A stretch of DNA of 64,000 bases, taken from the NCBI GenBank assembly GCA_029721435.1, contig CM056577.1, forward strand, positions 114,264,219 to 114,328,218, in the 5' to 3' direction. This DNA comes from Gymnothorax reevesii. Its lineage: Eukaryota > Chordata > Actinopteri > Anguilliformes > Muraenidae. Numbering within the stretch: the stretch's first letter is position 1; each line of letters opens with the position of its first letter. Below, in pieces: positions 1 through 10,945 of the stretch. The notes under the pieces were generated by a model. The model was not told the origin of the DNA. It ran no database searches and worked only from the letters and a program-made list of their open reading frames with translations. A program made the translations under genes and the position numbers.

Positions 1-299
1 AATCTTCAATTTAAAAAAGCATATAAAAATTGAGGTTTTTTTAATGTTACGTCAGTTACCCTGTAAAATGACAAACTGTGGGATACTGCAATACGCAAAA
101 TAAAATCCATTACATAGGTTCTCAAACACCAACAAATGTTTGAATCCATGTGATATTTTGTTGTGATCCACCATATAGTTACAGAGTAACTGAAGTTAAA
201 GTTGTTCTAAATGTTTTGTTTTTTACCGTGGAATTGACCTTCACAATTAACTGGACATGTCACTAATGAGCTCTTGCAGGAAATTTAGTTGGGAGGACA

Positions 300-510
300 C
301 TTCTCACTATTCACTGGCATTCCAATATATCTCCACTTGGAAGTAATGGCCTTCACTGCAGTCTTCTGAAGTTTCAGAGCCTTACAAATGGCTTTGCAAC
401 CCTTTCCAGATTAATATATTTCAATGACTGTAACACATCACTTACAGATTTTTTTAAATTGCAAAGTAGTGTGCTGCCTGTTGAGACCTTTTAGCATAGT
501 TCACAGTGGT
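300..510 (-). mobile_element. Tc1-like transposon fragment
   Basis: This stretch resembles the reverse complement of the 5' part of a teleost Tc1 transposase gene. The recognisable run around 365-410 (cagagccttacaaatggc, then caaccctttccaga) has the same layout as the Tc1 copy at 1354-1834. No terminal repeats are visible, so only a decayed scrap remains. The match is by eye. Confidence 0.5.
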
Positions 511-1351
511 GGAAAAATTATATTTAAAGAGCAACTGCATTGTAAAATGGGGTTTGAAATTTCAGTTTTCTGTATCTTAGTGGTAGAATATGGATTATAT
601 ATTTAAAAAAAAAAAATCAACTTGAGAGATTTAGGTGAGAAATACGTTTGTAGAAGCACTTTGCTTCTGTTCCTGCGTTGTGAGAGAACTGAAAAGTGCA
701 ATCGTGTATGTGAACACCTAACATCATCCTGAAACTTGGTTGAACTGCGTGCACTAGCTTTACAGTGTCCAAGAAAGCCTTTGTCTGGCGACGGGCTACA
801 TTGTCACAGAACTGTTGGCTTAAATCGAGCCATTTCCAGACTGTTCACATTGTGTCTTCATCTTGTCTTCATACAAAATCAATATCATGAAAAGCTCAAA
901 AATTCATTGATTTTTTTAAATGCAAAATAAGGTTTGTGTTGTCGCGGTATTCTGGTAGTCAGAAATCGGGGCAGCGTTTGAATAGTGAGATGGCGCTATT
1001 GATTCGCACAAGCAATAAGACATACAGAGAAGTAGAGAGAACAATATAACAAATTTTACCCCGTGAAAAGCGAAATATTTAAAACTTTTCAGAGCATAGA
1101 CTGTATATAGCCCAATAACCAGAATAGCATAAGTCACAGAATTATAACAAACCATTAAGGGGAAGAAATGGCAATCACAGCAAACTCGAATTAGCCAGCC
1201 AGCCAGCCAACTCGTCCCCAATTTGGCAAACAAAACAAATGTGTTTTTTTGGGTGTGACTTCATGGACTTGGAAATTGACTTGTGCACAAAAATAGGTAT
1301 CTTAGAATATCTTTGCTCTCTCCTAAAACAAGGCATCTGTCTGGATTTAAT
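511..1351. other. AT-rich spacer, no gene recognised
   Basis: Open frames here are short and look random. The only pattern seen is a short CCAG tetranucleotide run near 1192-1211. Confidence 0.5.
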
Positions 1352-1353
1352 TA

Positions 1354-1834
1354 TAGTGCTGTGAAAAAGTATTTGCCCCCTTCTTGATTTTTTTTTTTTT
1401 TTTGCAAATTTGTCACACTTCAATGTTTCAGATCATCAAACAAATTTTAATATTAGAATAAGATAAGTAAATACAAAATGCAGTTCTTAAATGATGATTT
1501 CATTGATGAAAAAGTAAGAGCTCACTAAACCGAATAACTGGTTGTGACACCCTCGGCGAAAAAAACTGCAATCAAGCGTTTGCAGTAACTGCCAATGAGT
1601 CTCTTTGTTATTGTTGAATCATGAACACTGACTTTAACTGAGGCAAGTGAGGCCTGCAGTTGTTTAGATGTTGATCTGGGTTCTTTTGTGACCTCCTGGA
1701 TGAGTTGTTGATGCGTTCTTGGAGTAATTTTGGTCGGCTGACCACGCCTGGGAGGGTTCACTGTTGCAAGTTTTCTCCTTTTGTGAATAATGGCTCTCAC
1801 TGTGGTGGAGTCCCAAAGCTTTAGAGATGGCTTT
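1354..1834 (-). mobile_element. Tc1-like transposon, left part of a split element
   Basis: The left terminal inverted repeat (agtgctgtgaaaaagtattt at about 1355) follows a TA dinucleotide. Minus-strand 1800-1525 encodes the N-terminal helix-turn-helix region of a Tc1 transposase (RRGQPTKITPRTHQQLIQEV). Most of the catalytic domain is missing, so this was already an internally deleted copy. The element stops abruptly at ggcttt (1834), where an ATCT-type LINE tail begins. It resumes in the same register at 15433 with aaccctttc, followed by tgatagatatcaat. Related copies later in the window have this as one continuous sequence. Confidence 0.85.
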
Positions 1835-2074
1835 AGATAGATAGATACTTCATTAGATCATACAAACAGGAGGCTTGATTTACAACTAAAATAGATGGAT
1901 GTTCGAAACACAATGTAAAATGACAGGACACAATTTTACATAAGGATCCAGCATACATGCAACCACTGACACTGAAATATACAACACCGCAGACCCCGGA
2001 GGATATTCACTAAAAATGGTGAGTAAAATGATAAAGTGAGGAGTTAAGTACGACGTAAAACTAAGTACCAATAT
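1835..2074 (-). mobile_element. LINE 3' untranslated end with (ATCT)n tail
   Basis: On the minus strand this ends in ATGAAGTATCTATCTATCT, a simple tandem tail of the kind left by target-primed reverse transcription of fish LINEs. It has no coding potential. It is assigned to the LINE whose body is at 9.5-15.4 kb because both lie within the same interrupted Tc1 element and on the same strand. Confidence 0.55.
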
Positions 2075-2082
2075 ATAAATAA

Positions 2083-2447
2083 TAATAATGCATCAATTTT
2101 ATATAGCGCTTTTTTGGACACTCAAAGACGCTTTACAATGGAGGCATTATTCATTCACACTCTGATGGTGGTAAACTACGTTTTTGGGGCAGACTGACGG
2201 AAGCGTGGCTGCCAGTATGCACCTGCGGCCCCTCCGACCACCACCAAACATTCACACACAGCCATACAGGAGGGTTCCTACATTGCATGTTTTGGATGGG
2301 TGGGGGAAACCGGAGTACCCGGAGGAAACCCACGCGAACACGGGGAGAACATGCAAACTCCACACAGAAAGGCCCCAGGCCGGATTCGAACCCACGGCCT
2401 TCTTGCTGTGAGGCAGTAGTGCTAACCACTATGCCACTATGCCGCCC
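2083..2447 (-). mobile_element. tRNA-derived SINE (V-SINE-like)
   Basis: On the minus strand it starts GGGCGGCATAGTGGCATAGT, continues to a B-box-like GGGTTCGAATCC, then has a conserved core containing GAGTTTGCATGTTCTCCCC, and ends with AAAGCGTCTTTGAGTGTC, GCGCTATATAAA and an ATT-rich tail. This order (tRNA head, central domain, LINE-type tail) is that of vertebrate V-SINEs. It is flanked by the direct repeat ataaataa at 2075-2082 and 2448-2455, which fits a target-site duplication. Confidence 0.88.
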
Positions 2448-2494
2448 ATAAATAAATGGCAAAAGTGACTACACAGCTGTGAAGGCTCGTAAAG

Positions 2495-3378
2495 TGATTG
2501 ATTTGATTTTATTAGGTAAAAATCTACATATAAAATATACATAAATAATCACCGAGGATAACACATAAAAGCATACAACTGATGTCCAATGTGGTCCTCA
2601 GAGTACATTCAATATAACATGGCTGGCAACAAAGACTATATACAAACATATAACAAGATAATACACATGTACAATATTGTATACTGATTAAAGTAAAGAT
2701 TATGAATAGCAACAAAATAATACAATAATTAAAGCCTATAAATGACAATATGGTTATAATTGAAAATGACTGTATAAATAAAATAATTCAGAAATTATAA
2801 ATGAGAAAACAATGCAATAATTAAAGACAAATAAATGACAGTATAATATAATAACTATGAGTTAAGACTAGAAAAATGATCAGATAATACAATAATGACA
2901 TATATTAGTGACTAGTTAAGGACTAGAGAAAATAACACCAACATTTGAGCTAAAAATTAGTAATGTACACATTATTATTATTAACATTAAGTTTATTCCA
3001 TAAGAACCCCTTAACCTGTTTCTTAAAAATATCCTTTGAATTAATTTGTTTAATTGACAGTGGTAGATCATTCCATAATATAATTCCTGAATACATAAAA
3101 CTACTTTTACCAAAACTACCAACTCTAGGAACAACACATGATATATCACTTGCTCTTGTACTGTATCTATGATGATTTTGAACAAAACTTACTCCTGATT
3201 TTAAATATCCAGGAGCATTCCCTTTTATGACTTCAAACATATGTCCATATTTCAATTGATTGACTCTATATTCCACTGGGGGCATTCCAACTGTACCAAA
3301 CTGGTCATAACCTATATGATTAATACATAAATAGTTGAATAAATAAAATAATAGCCCTAGTGATAACACCAACAATGC
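2495..3378 (-). pseudogene. LINE 3' end: reverse transcriptase C-terminus and 3' UTR
   Basis: Minus-strand 3375-2950 encodes about 140 residues with the C-terminal signature of CR1/L2-group non-LTR retrotransposons: a YSTRA motif, VPRVGSFGKSSFMYSGIILW and then NDLPLSIKQ. The reverse transcriptase domain is absent, so the copy is 5'-truncated. After the stop comes a 450 bp AT-rich 3' UTR ending in AATAAAATCAAATCAATCAC near 2497. It is distinct from the LINE that forms the outer block, although a relation cannot be excluded. Confidence 0.65.
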
Positions 3379-3379
3379 G

Positions 3380-3402
3380 TTAATAATGATAATAATAATA
3401 AT

Positions 3403-3434
<32 letters not shown>
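3380..3434. repeat. (AAT)n/(AAC)n microsatellite
   Basis: Trinucleotide run of aat units followed by aac units. It directly abuts the 5' end of the R4/Dong element, and a second AAT array abuts that element's 3' end. Confidence 0.95.
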
Positions 3435-3569
3435 CCGGGTAGCGGGTAGTTATATAATTACTATTTCAGGTAGTGATCGCCCCTGCCCACGTGAGCCCTG
3501 GGCTCAGCTGGCTCCGGCTGACAGTACCCGGGAAGGGCCTCTACTCAGGGTTACAGAGTAACTAGCCTA

Positions 3570-5486
3570 ATGACATGTCATAATCGTAAATTACCAAACC
3601 GCATCGGTTGCTGCGCAGGTGAACAAGGGCCGGGTCCCTCATTGGGGAACCAGGCTGAGGCCGAAAAGTTGGATACTGGATCAAACTCCTCCGTTTTCAC
3701 TGCTCCAGAGGAGAACCGCACAGAGGAAGTACCTCAAAGCAGCCTTCTGGAGACAAACAACCAACAAGAAGCGATGGTATCTAACCGACAACGATGGACT
3801 CGGGAGGAGTATAAGGGAGTTATGGAAAACTACTATACCGCTGCCAATGAACCGTCTGGGCAATCTAACACAGTTCAAACCTACACCCTCTGGAGAAGAA
3901 AACATCCCACTGAAAGACCCAACATGGATGCAATCAAGCTGGCTAATATTAGAAGATACATCAAAAACAAGAAACTCACTGATATGGAGCTAGAAGAAAT
4001 CCAAACCAAGTGCAGATCCCCTGCAGTTGATAGTAGCAATTCAAATCAAGACCTTGCAGAGGAAAACCAACACTCTGATACTGATGGGTTAAACAAACCT
4101 ATCCCAAAAAACGAGACTCTGTCTGCTACTCAGCTCTCCTTCGATGAAGCATCAGAAAATCATGGAATATTAAATGAAGTAAAAGCCATGAAAGAGAGAA
4201 TCATACAGAAATGGGAGATTGTGAAAGAACAACCAATGCACGAAAGACCCCCTATTCAGAAGGTAAAAAAGAACCACCGTTTCCTGAGGTCGCTAAATCT
4301 CTCAAATGAGGCTATTAAAGAGATCAAAAGAACTACAGGTCCTCTCAACGTAACCGAAATAAACTAACTGATCTATGCAACAGCAGTCTCCATTACCGAA
4401 CACTTTAACTTAAAACCAGTCAAAAAGATCATAAGCGTAAAGAAACCACCAAAATGTAAAAGCAATATAGAGAAGGAAATCAAACAGAAAAGAAGCGATC
4501 TATCCATCTTGACTGAGATTACAAAAGGTACAAGAGTGGCTGAAAGGGAGGTAAAACGTATTACAAAGAAATACAACATAACAACCAGCCAGGATATGAA
4601 CATAGTCAAAGAGTCCCTAAAACAGCAAATACAGGCCAAAGCGCATAGACTGCGAAGATTTGAGAAGCAAGCACGGTTCTACAGGCAAAACAAGATCTTT
4701 AAAGAAAATCCCAAGAAATTCTATTGGGAAATTGGCAAGAAGACGATCAAAGTACTAAAACCACCTTCAGAAGATGAAGATGTGTCATTCTGGAGTAACA
4801 TCTGGGAAACCAAAAAGACACACAATGATCAAGCTCCATGGATCAAAATAGAGCAAGAGCGTCTAAAAGATATTGCCCATCAAGGATGGCATGAAATCAG
4901 CATAGATGAAACCACACGGGCAATCAATAATTCAAGCAATTGGAAGGCCCCAGGTGTAGACGGAATAGCAACTTTCTGGCTGAAAAACATCACTAGTCTT
5001 CATGACGATCTGGCAAAGGCTTACTGCAACATTGTCACACATCCAGAACAGTGCCCATGGTGGCTGACTTGTGGCATGACATTACTCCTGCCGAAAACAG
5101 ATGAGACAGAAAACCCTAAGAACTACCGTATTATCACCTGCTTGCCCACAATGTACTAAATCTTAACATCAATAATATCAGACAGAACCTATAAACATCT
5201 TAACCTATTGCCCCCTGAACAAAAAGGCTGCAGAAGAAAAAGTTATGAATGCTAAGACCAGCTGCTTATAGACAAAATGATCCTTGAAGACTGCAAGACA
5301 AAGAAAAATAACTTATCGACTGTGTGGATAGGTTACAGAAAGGCATTTGACAGCATGCCTCATACATGGATCATCAGATGTATGGAACTCTATAAAGTAT
5401 GCCCAACTACCACCAATTTCATAACACAAAATATGAAAGTTTGGAAGACAACTCTGGTACTTAGACATGAGAATGGGAGTATCACT
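3570..5486 (+). pseudogene. R4/Dong ORF, N-terminal part and start of RT
   Basis: The frame is broken into segments at 3570-4367, 4509-5159 and 5277-5486. The first carries a Myb-like stretch (RQRWTREEYKGVMENYYTAA) found upstream of RT in this group. The second runs into RT motifs KAPGVDGIATFWL and NPKNYRIITCLPTMY. The third has WIGYRKAFDSMPHTWI, where the catalytic Asp expected before YRKAFD appears as Gly. The reading resumes after the L2 insertion at 7672 with SRPIQIKSGIFQG. Stops and the lost Asp show it is inactive. Confidence 0.8.
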
Positions 5487-7665
5487 GACACAGAGGAGCT
5501 AGTTTTGCTTTTCTCTTCATCTTGCATAGACACTCTAAGCCATGTAGCCCCTTAATAAAACAGGTCAAGGCCACCACTGTGTCCTCTTGGCTAAATGACT
5601 CCACCCGTGCTCTTCGATGTGCCTACAGAGGGGCTGAGCGTAAATGGAAAAAAGATAAACGTCAGATCTCCTATGACACCTTCTTAGACCAACTTAAGCT
5701 CTACCAAACCTCTGTGAAAAAGGCCAAAGCTGACTTCTATGCTGATTTAATAAACAAACAGGCCCACAGACAGAGTTCTGTTTAAAACGATCAACTTCAT
5801 CCTAAACCCAACTGCTGTATCCACCACCTTCTCCCCAGAAATCTGTGAGGATTCTCTAAACTACTTCATTAATAAGATTAATTCAATCAGAGCGAACGTC
5901 ACACCTTCTAACTGTGCCCTTCCTTAGTCTCACAATTCAACATGCTTTCTTCATTAGTTCTCACCTGTGTCTCTTTCCCAGTTGTCCGAGGTGGTCTCTC
6001 ACCTGAAGCCTTCCTACTGTTCCTCTGATGTTATTCCTTCCCGCCTTTTTAAAGACGTTTTTACCCTCATTTGCCCTCTTGTTCTTGCTATAGTGAATGG
6101 CTCCTTATTTACTGGTGTTGTCCCCTCTGGCTTTAAGCACACTATTGTTCAAACTCTGTTAAAGAAGCCTAACCTGGATCCCTTTGATCTGAAAAAATAC
6201 AGGCTAATCTCTAAATTGCCTTTCATATCCAAAGTTTTAGAAAAAGTGGTTTTTCAACAGCTCTCATCCTACTTGAATAAATTGAACATTTTATATAAAT
6301 TCCAGTCAGGTTTTAGAGCCTTGCACAGTACAGAATCGGCACTGTTATAAGTCCACAATTATGTTCTTCTCTGTGTTGACTCTGGTTCTTGTGTCATTCT
6401 GTTACTCCTGGATCTCAGTGCTGCATTTGATACGATCGATCATAACATCTTGCTAAAATGCTTGAAAGATGAGGTTGGTTTGCGAGGCAAAGCTCTTGAC
6501 TGGGTCCCCTCCTATTTGAAAGACAGAACTTTCTCTGAGTTGGGTAACCACTCGTCCTCCATTACCCATATAACCTGTGGTGTCCCTCAAGGCTCTATCT
6601 GAGGCCCGCTATTATTCTCTCTGTACATGCTACCCCTAGGCTCTATCCTTATTCAGTACAATATTCAATGTCACTGCTATGTGGACGACACACAGCTGCA
6701 TTTCCCTGTCAGACCTAGCAGCTCCTGTGCCCTTACTAAGCTACCCCGCTGCCTAGACAAAATTAAATCCTGGATGGCTAGCAATTTCCTCCAGCTCAAT
6801 GACAGCAAGACCAAAGTTATTTTATTTGGTTCTCCAAATGCTGTTGCTAACCTAAGTAATGCTCTTGGTCCCCTGTCTGCTAATCTACACAGTGTGGTCA
6901 GAAACCTTGGTGTCATATTGGAAAGCTCTCTGAATTTTAATTAAAAAAATCAGTAATGTGGTCAAAGGCAGTTTTTATCAATTGCACGAAATAGCTAAAC
7001 TTAAGCCCCTCCTCTCTCAGAATGATCTGGAAACATTGATCCATGCTTTTATCTCCTCCCGACTTGACTACTGTAATTCACTTAATGCTGGTATTAGTCA
7101 GTCCAACATAGCCAGACTACAACTAGTTCAAAATGCAGCAGCGAGACTCTTAACAGGCACCAGGAAAAAAGATCACATAACTCCAGTTTTAGCCCGCCTG
7201 CACTGGCTCCCTGTACAGTACAGAATTGCTTTGAAAATCTTACTGTTTGTTTTCAAAGCTCTTAACGGATTTGCTCCATCTTACATTATTGAACGTTTAT
7301 CTCCGCAGTCTGCTCCTACATCTCTTCAGTCATCCTCACAGAACCTTCTTGCAGTCCCTCGCACCCGCCTCAAGACCAGAGGGGACCGCGCTTTCTTAGT
7401 AGTTGCTCCCAAACTCTGGAATTCTCTCCCCCCTCATTTCATGTCATATCCCACCATTTCTAGACTTGCCTTCTCTAAATTTTGTACCTGCTTTTATTGT
7501 TATTTGCTCTTGTATGTTTTATTTCTTGTTTTACTCCTCTGTGATGCCTTAGCTCTGAGCTATATTAAGCTAAGCTAAGTTATGTTTCATGCTAATGTTT
7601 TTACTCTCCCTGCCTTCTTTGTAAAGCACTTTGGGTATATAAATAAATTGACTTGACTTGACTTG
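5487..7665 (+). mobile_element. L2-type LINE inserted in the R4/Dong element
   Basis: The 3' end has TTTGTAAAGCACTTTGGGTA followed by (acttg)n, a common L2 tail in fish. The hexamer atcact occurs just before (5481-5486) and just after (7666-7671) the element, and removing one copy plus the insert restores the R4 reading ENGSIT-SRPIQIK. The 5' end is truncated, with no endonuclease domain visible. Confidence 0.9.
5522..7578 (+). pseudogene. L2 LINE reverse transcriptase ORF, broken
   Basis: RT motifs occur in order: SDVIPSRLFKDVF near 6020, LLLDLSAAFDTIDHNI near 6400-6450, PQGSI (stop) GPLLFSLYM near 6590, CYVDDTQLHFP at about 6678, and the C-terminal RLQLVQNAAARLLTGT and ARLHWLPVQYRI near 7110-7230. 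Both catalytic blocks (LLLDLS and YVDD) are intact, but a stop at about 6600 and frameshifts near 5780-5960, 6350 and 6945 disable it. The order matches L2-clade ORF2. Confidence 0.85.
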
Positions 7666-7671
7666 ATCACT

Positions 7672-9283
7672 TCCAGACCAATCCAAATCAAGAGTGGCAT
7701 ATTTCAAGGAGTTTCCCTTTCTTCACTACTTTTCTGCCTGGCATTGTCTCCTCTCAGCTCATCACTAAACCAAACCGCCTATGCATATGACATCTTAAGT
7801 GGCAAGATCAATCATCTGTTTTACAAAAACACTTGCTAAACACAATGAACAACTGACAGGTCTTCTAACTACCGTTAAGACATTTAATAATGACATTAAC
7901 ATGGAATTTGGTCTGGAAAAATGTGCAAAGGCCACATTCAAGAGAGGAAAATTGACCAAAACAACTGACATTGATCTAGACTTGGATACTACTCTCCCAG
8001 AACTAGAAATGGAAGGATCATACAAATACCTTGGAATTAATGAGGGGGATGGAATACAGCACTCAACAATGAAGGAAAAGATCAGAAAACAGTATTACTG
8101 AAGAGTCCGGCTGGTTCTAAAGAGTGAACTCAACTCGTGCCATAGATTTGAAGCAATTAACACCCTTGCTGCTCTAGTAGTCACATACAGCTTCAATTTC
8201 ATTGACTGGAAAGAAAGTGAAGTACAAAAAATGGATGCAAAAACAAGGAAGCTTCTGACCATGACAAGGATGCATCATCCAAAGGCTGATGTAGACAGAC
8301 TCTATATTCCTAGGAAGGATGGAGGCAGAGGTCTTATCCAGTTGGAAATGAGCCTTAAAACAACATTGGATTAAATGCCTACCTTCAGGAAACAAAAGAT
8401 CCCATGCTGGAACTGATGAAGGAACATGATAACATACAATAGAGAACTGGATGTACAATGCTTGAGTGCAACTGAGAATGAATCAGCTACCTCATATGCA
8501 AAACGAACTAAGACCAATGCTAAGCAGAAAGCACAAGTCCAAATTGCTCAATGATGGGAAGAGAAGTCTATGCCCTGAAAATATCCTACAAGAGTGAAAG
8601 AGGCAGATGTTGATTGCCACGCTACCTAAAAATGGCCGCAAAGTGCTGGCCTTAAGGCGGAAACAGAAGGCCTGATTGTTGCTGCTCAAGATCAAAGCTT
8701 GGCAACACGATCCTTCCAACATAGGGTTTGATCCGTTTTTCATAATCCTATGTGTAGAGTATGCCGCCGTTACGAGGAGACCATCGAACATGTTATATGT
8801 GGTTGCCCTGAACTAGCAAAGTCTGAGTACATACATAGACATAACAAAGCGGCATGCTACAGCCATTGGAACATCTGCCAAACTTGTAACATCGAGGTAA
8901 CGGATAAGTGGTATGAACATGCCCCAGAAACTATAACCCACAATGAGAGCAAATCAACGAACATCCTCTGGGACATGCCTGTGCACACTGACTGGGAAAT
9001 TGCTGCCAATAGGCCAGACATCATTATCAAAGATGTAGAGAAGAAAACATGTCTGCTGATTGATGTAGCTATCCCGCCTGAAAGAATCACATCTGTCAAG
9101 GTAGTTGAAAAGCTTTCCAAATACAAGGATCTTGAAATTGAAATCTCGAGGATGTGGGGCTTATGGACAGAAACTGTGCCTGTGGTGATCGGAGCACTCG
9201 GACTAATCAAGAAGGGTCTTCAAAAGCATGTTGGGAAAAACCCTGGTAACATCTGTATTGAGAAACTGCAGAAGATAAGTTAA
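7672..9283 (+). pseudogene. R4/Dong ORF, C-terminal RT, zinc finger and endonuclease
   Basis: This continues the frame left at 5486. The YxDD block expected near 7810 is destroyed by a small deletion. NMEFGLEKCAKATFKRGKL and SYKYLGINEGDGIQHS mark the end of RT. At 8750-8835 CRVCRRYEETIEHVICGC with a downstream HRHN is the CCHC finger. RPDIIIKDVEKKTCLLIDVAI near 9015-9070 is the restriction-like endonuclease core (PD, then D/E-x-K-like spacing). The frame ends at 9283. Confidence 0.82.
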
Positions 9284-9402
9284 CTTTACTCGGAACTGCC
9301 CGCATTTTAAGGCAAGTACTATCTATCGCCTGATTGCTCCCCGCCCCATTCGTTCCTCTGGCACTGCGGACTGCAAAAACCAGACAAATGAAGATGTTGA
9401 AA

Positions 9403-9440
9403 ATAATGAATAATAATAAGAATAATAATAATAATAATAC
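9403..9440. repeat. (AAT)n microsatellite at the R4/Dong 3' end
   Basis: Near-perfect aat run that follows the 3' UTR of the R4/Dong element. Together with 3380-3434 it brackets that insertion. Confidence 0.9.
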
Positions 9441-9834
9441 TACATTACTAATACTACAATAAAAACATTTGGATTAAAAAAAAAAAACTAAATGGGGGCT
9501 GAGCTTGGAATTTAAAAACCTAATGGCAATTGGCACAAATGATTTACTGAATCTGGTTGTCCTGCACCTTAGGGTCTTCAGCCTAGCTCTAGACCCTAGG
9601 AAAACAAAGGATGTGTGAAATGGATGTAGCATATCATGTGAAGGAAGCTCACCTTCTGTTACACATATTGCTCTATGCAAGTCATCTAGTGAAGGAAGAA
9701 GACATGGTGTGAGCTTCTCTGCCTGTTTTATGATTTTGAGCAGTTTGCTTTGATCTTCCTGGCTAGCACTGCTGTATCAGACTGTTAGACAAAAAGTAAA
9801 AATGCTCTGAACAACAGACTTACTGTATAAAACA
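9441..9834 (-). pseudogene. LINE ORF C-terminus (outer minus-strand LINE)
   Basis: Minus-strand 9680-9474 encodes LKTLRCRTTRFSKSFVPIAI followed by RFLNSK. This is the C-terminal motif (C-R-T-x-R-F-x-x-S-F-V-P-x-A-x-x-x-LN) of fish Rex1-like LINEs. It fits as the continuation of the reverse transcriptase at 13.6-15.4 kb on the same strand, displaced by the Harbinger and LTR insertions. Confidence 0.65.
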
Positions 9835-10067
9835 GGGCCCGTATTCACAAAGCATCTTCGTGCTAAAAGTAAGTCCTAACAGCCGGATTTAGGAGAAACT
9901 CCTAAAAAAATTGGCGTGTCAGTTGTATATTTAGGACTCCTAATTATTTTTATTCAGTGTTATTCACAAAGCATTTTAGGCCTAAAAGTAGCTCCTGAGT
10001 CTGGGAGAGCTCAAAAGTAGTCAAGAGGACTCCTAACCTGCTAAAACCATTCACAAAGAATCGTAAA

Positions 10068-10762
10068 ATGGCTGTTGCTGTTGAAAGACGGAATGACTTG
10101 GAAATTCTGAATAATGCGCACTTGTTGAAAAGATATCGGTTTGACCATGAAGGGATTTTATTTGTTGTTGACTTGGTGAGGGAGAGAATTACATCTCCAG
10201 CCATGAGAAACAACCCAATTAGCCCCGAAATGAAATGTTTGACAACACTTCGTTACTTGGCCACTGGAAGAATGCAACTTTGCAACGCAGACAATTTAGG
10301 GATTTCACAATCATCTGTCAGTCGCTCAATTCCACAAACAATCAATGCTCTCTGTGAACCATATCATCCAACATTTTATTTAGTTTCCAATGGACATTCA
10401 CCAACAACACAGAATCAAACTGGAATTCATGCACATCTCAGGTAGGACTATGCCCGGTATCATCAGTGCGATTGACGAGACCCATATTTGAAAGATTTCC
10501 CCTGACCCAAGATGAAGCAGTATTTGTAAATAGAAAAAAAAAAAGTTCATTTCATCAACCCCCAGATAGTATCTTGCTGCCGAATACAATATTTTGGACA
10601 TTGTTGCGAAATGGCCAGGATCCACGCATGACTCGCATTTTAATGGAAAGCAGCTTATGCCAATTTTTTGATAGGCATAATGTGCCTGTAGGATGCCACT
10701 TGCTCAGGGACAGTGGCTTTGGGGCTGTACCTCCTTCTGCTGTGCATGAATTAGTTTATTAG
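10068..10762 (+). pseudogene. Harbinger (HARBI1-like) transposase remnant
   Basis: The first 125 codons from 10068 (MAVAVERRNDLEILNNAHLL) match the HARBI1 N-terminal layout: LLKRYRFDHEGI, ISPEMKCLTTLRYLATG and the HTH-like GISQSSVSRSIPQTINAL. The DDE part follows in broken frames: a DET-H region near 10470, DEAVFVNRKK near 10512, a degenerate WPGSxHDSxI region near 10610, and DSGFGAVPP near 10710. The catalytic triad cannot be read in one frame and the C-terminus is absent. It descends from a transposase; I see no sign of domestication. Confidence 0.8.
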
Positions 10763-10945
10763 CCTATTGAGCAAGGGTTTCCATTTATTAGATCATCATA
10801 ATAATACCAACCCATGTCATATTTTGTATGCATTTTTAAATTGTAGGCTATAAATTACAAACCAAGCTTAGTATGCTTTCCTGTTTGAACGATAGCCCAA
10901 GACTCGTGCATGAGAATTGACGTCATGCATAGCAACGAAGATTTA

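Larger units (their letters stand above)
3436..9402 (+). mobile_element. R4/Dong-type (Rex6-like) non-LTR retrotransposon, interrupted
   Basis: The coding order is N-terminal basic region, reverse transcriptase, CCHC zinc finger, then a restriction-like endonuclease (the PD..D fold near the C-terminus). This is the R4/Dong arrangement. Both ends meet TAA-type microsatellite, the known target of Dong elements. An L2 LINE is inserted at 5487-7665 with the target duplication atcact. Several frameshifts and stops make the copy dead. Confidence 0.85.

Noticed and set aside
2184..2411. Open frames through 2151-2462 on both strands
   Set aside because: They run through the V-SINE head and core and are not genes.
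10068..10762. Possible domesticated HARBI1 gene
   Set aside because: It sits between transposon TIRs, has frame breaks in the DDE part and is split from its 3' end by another insertion.
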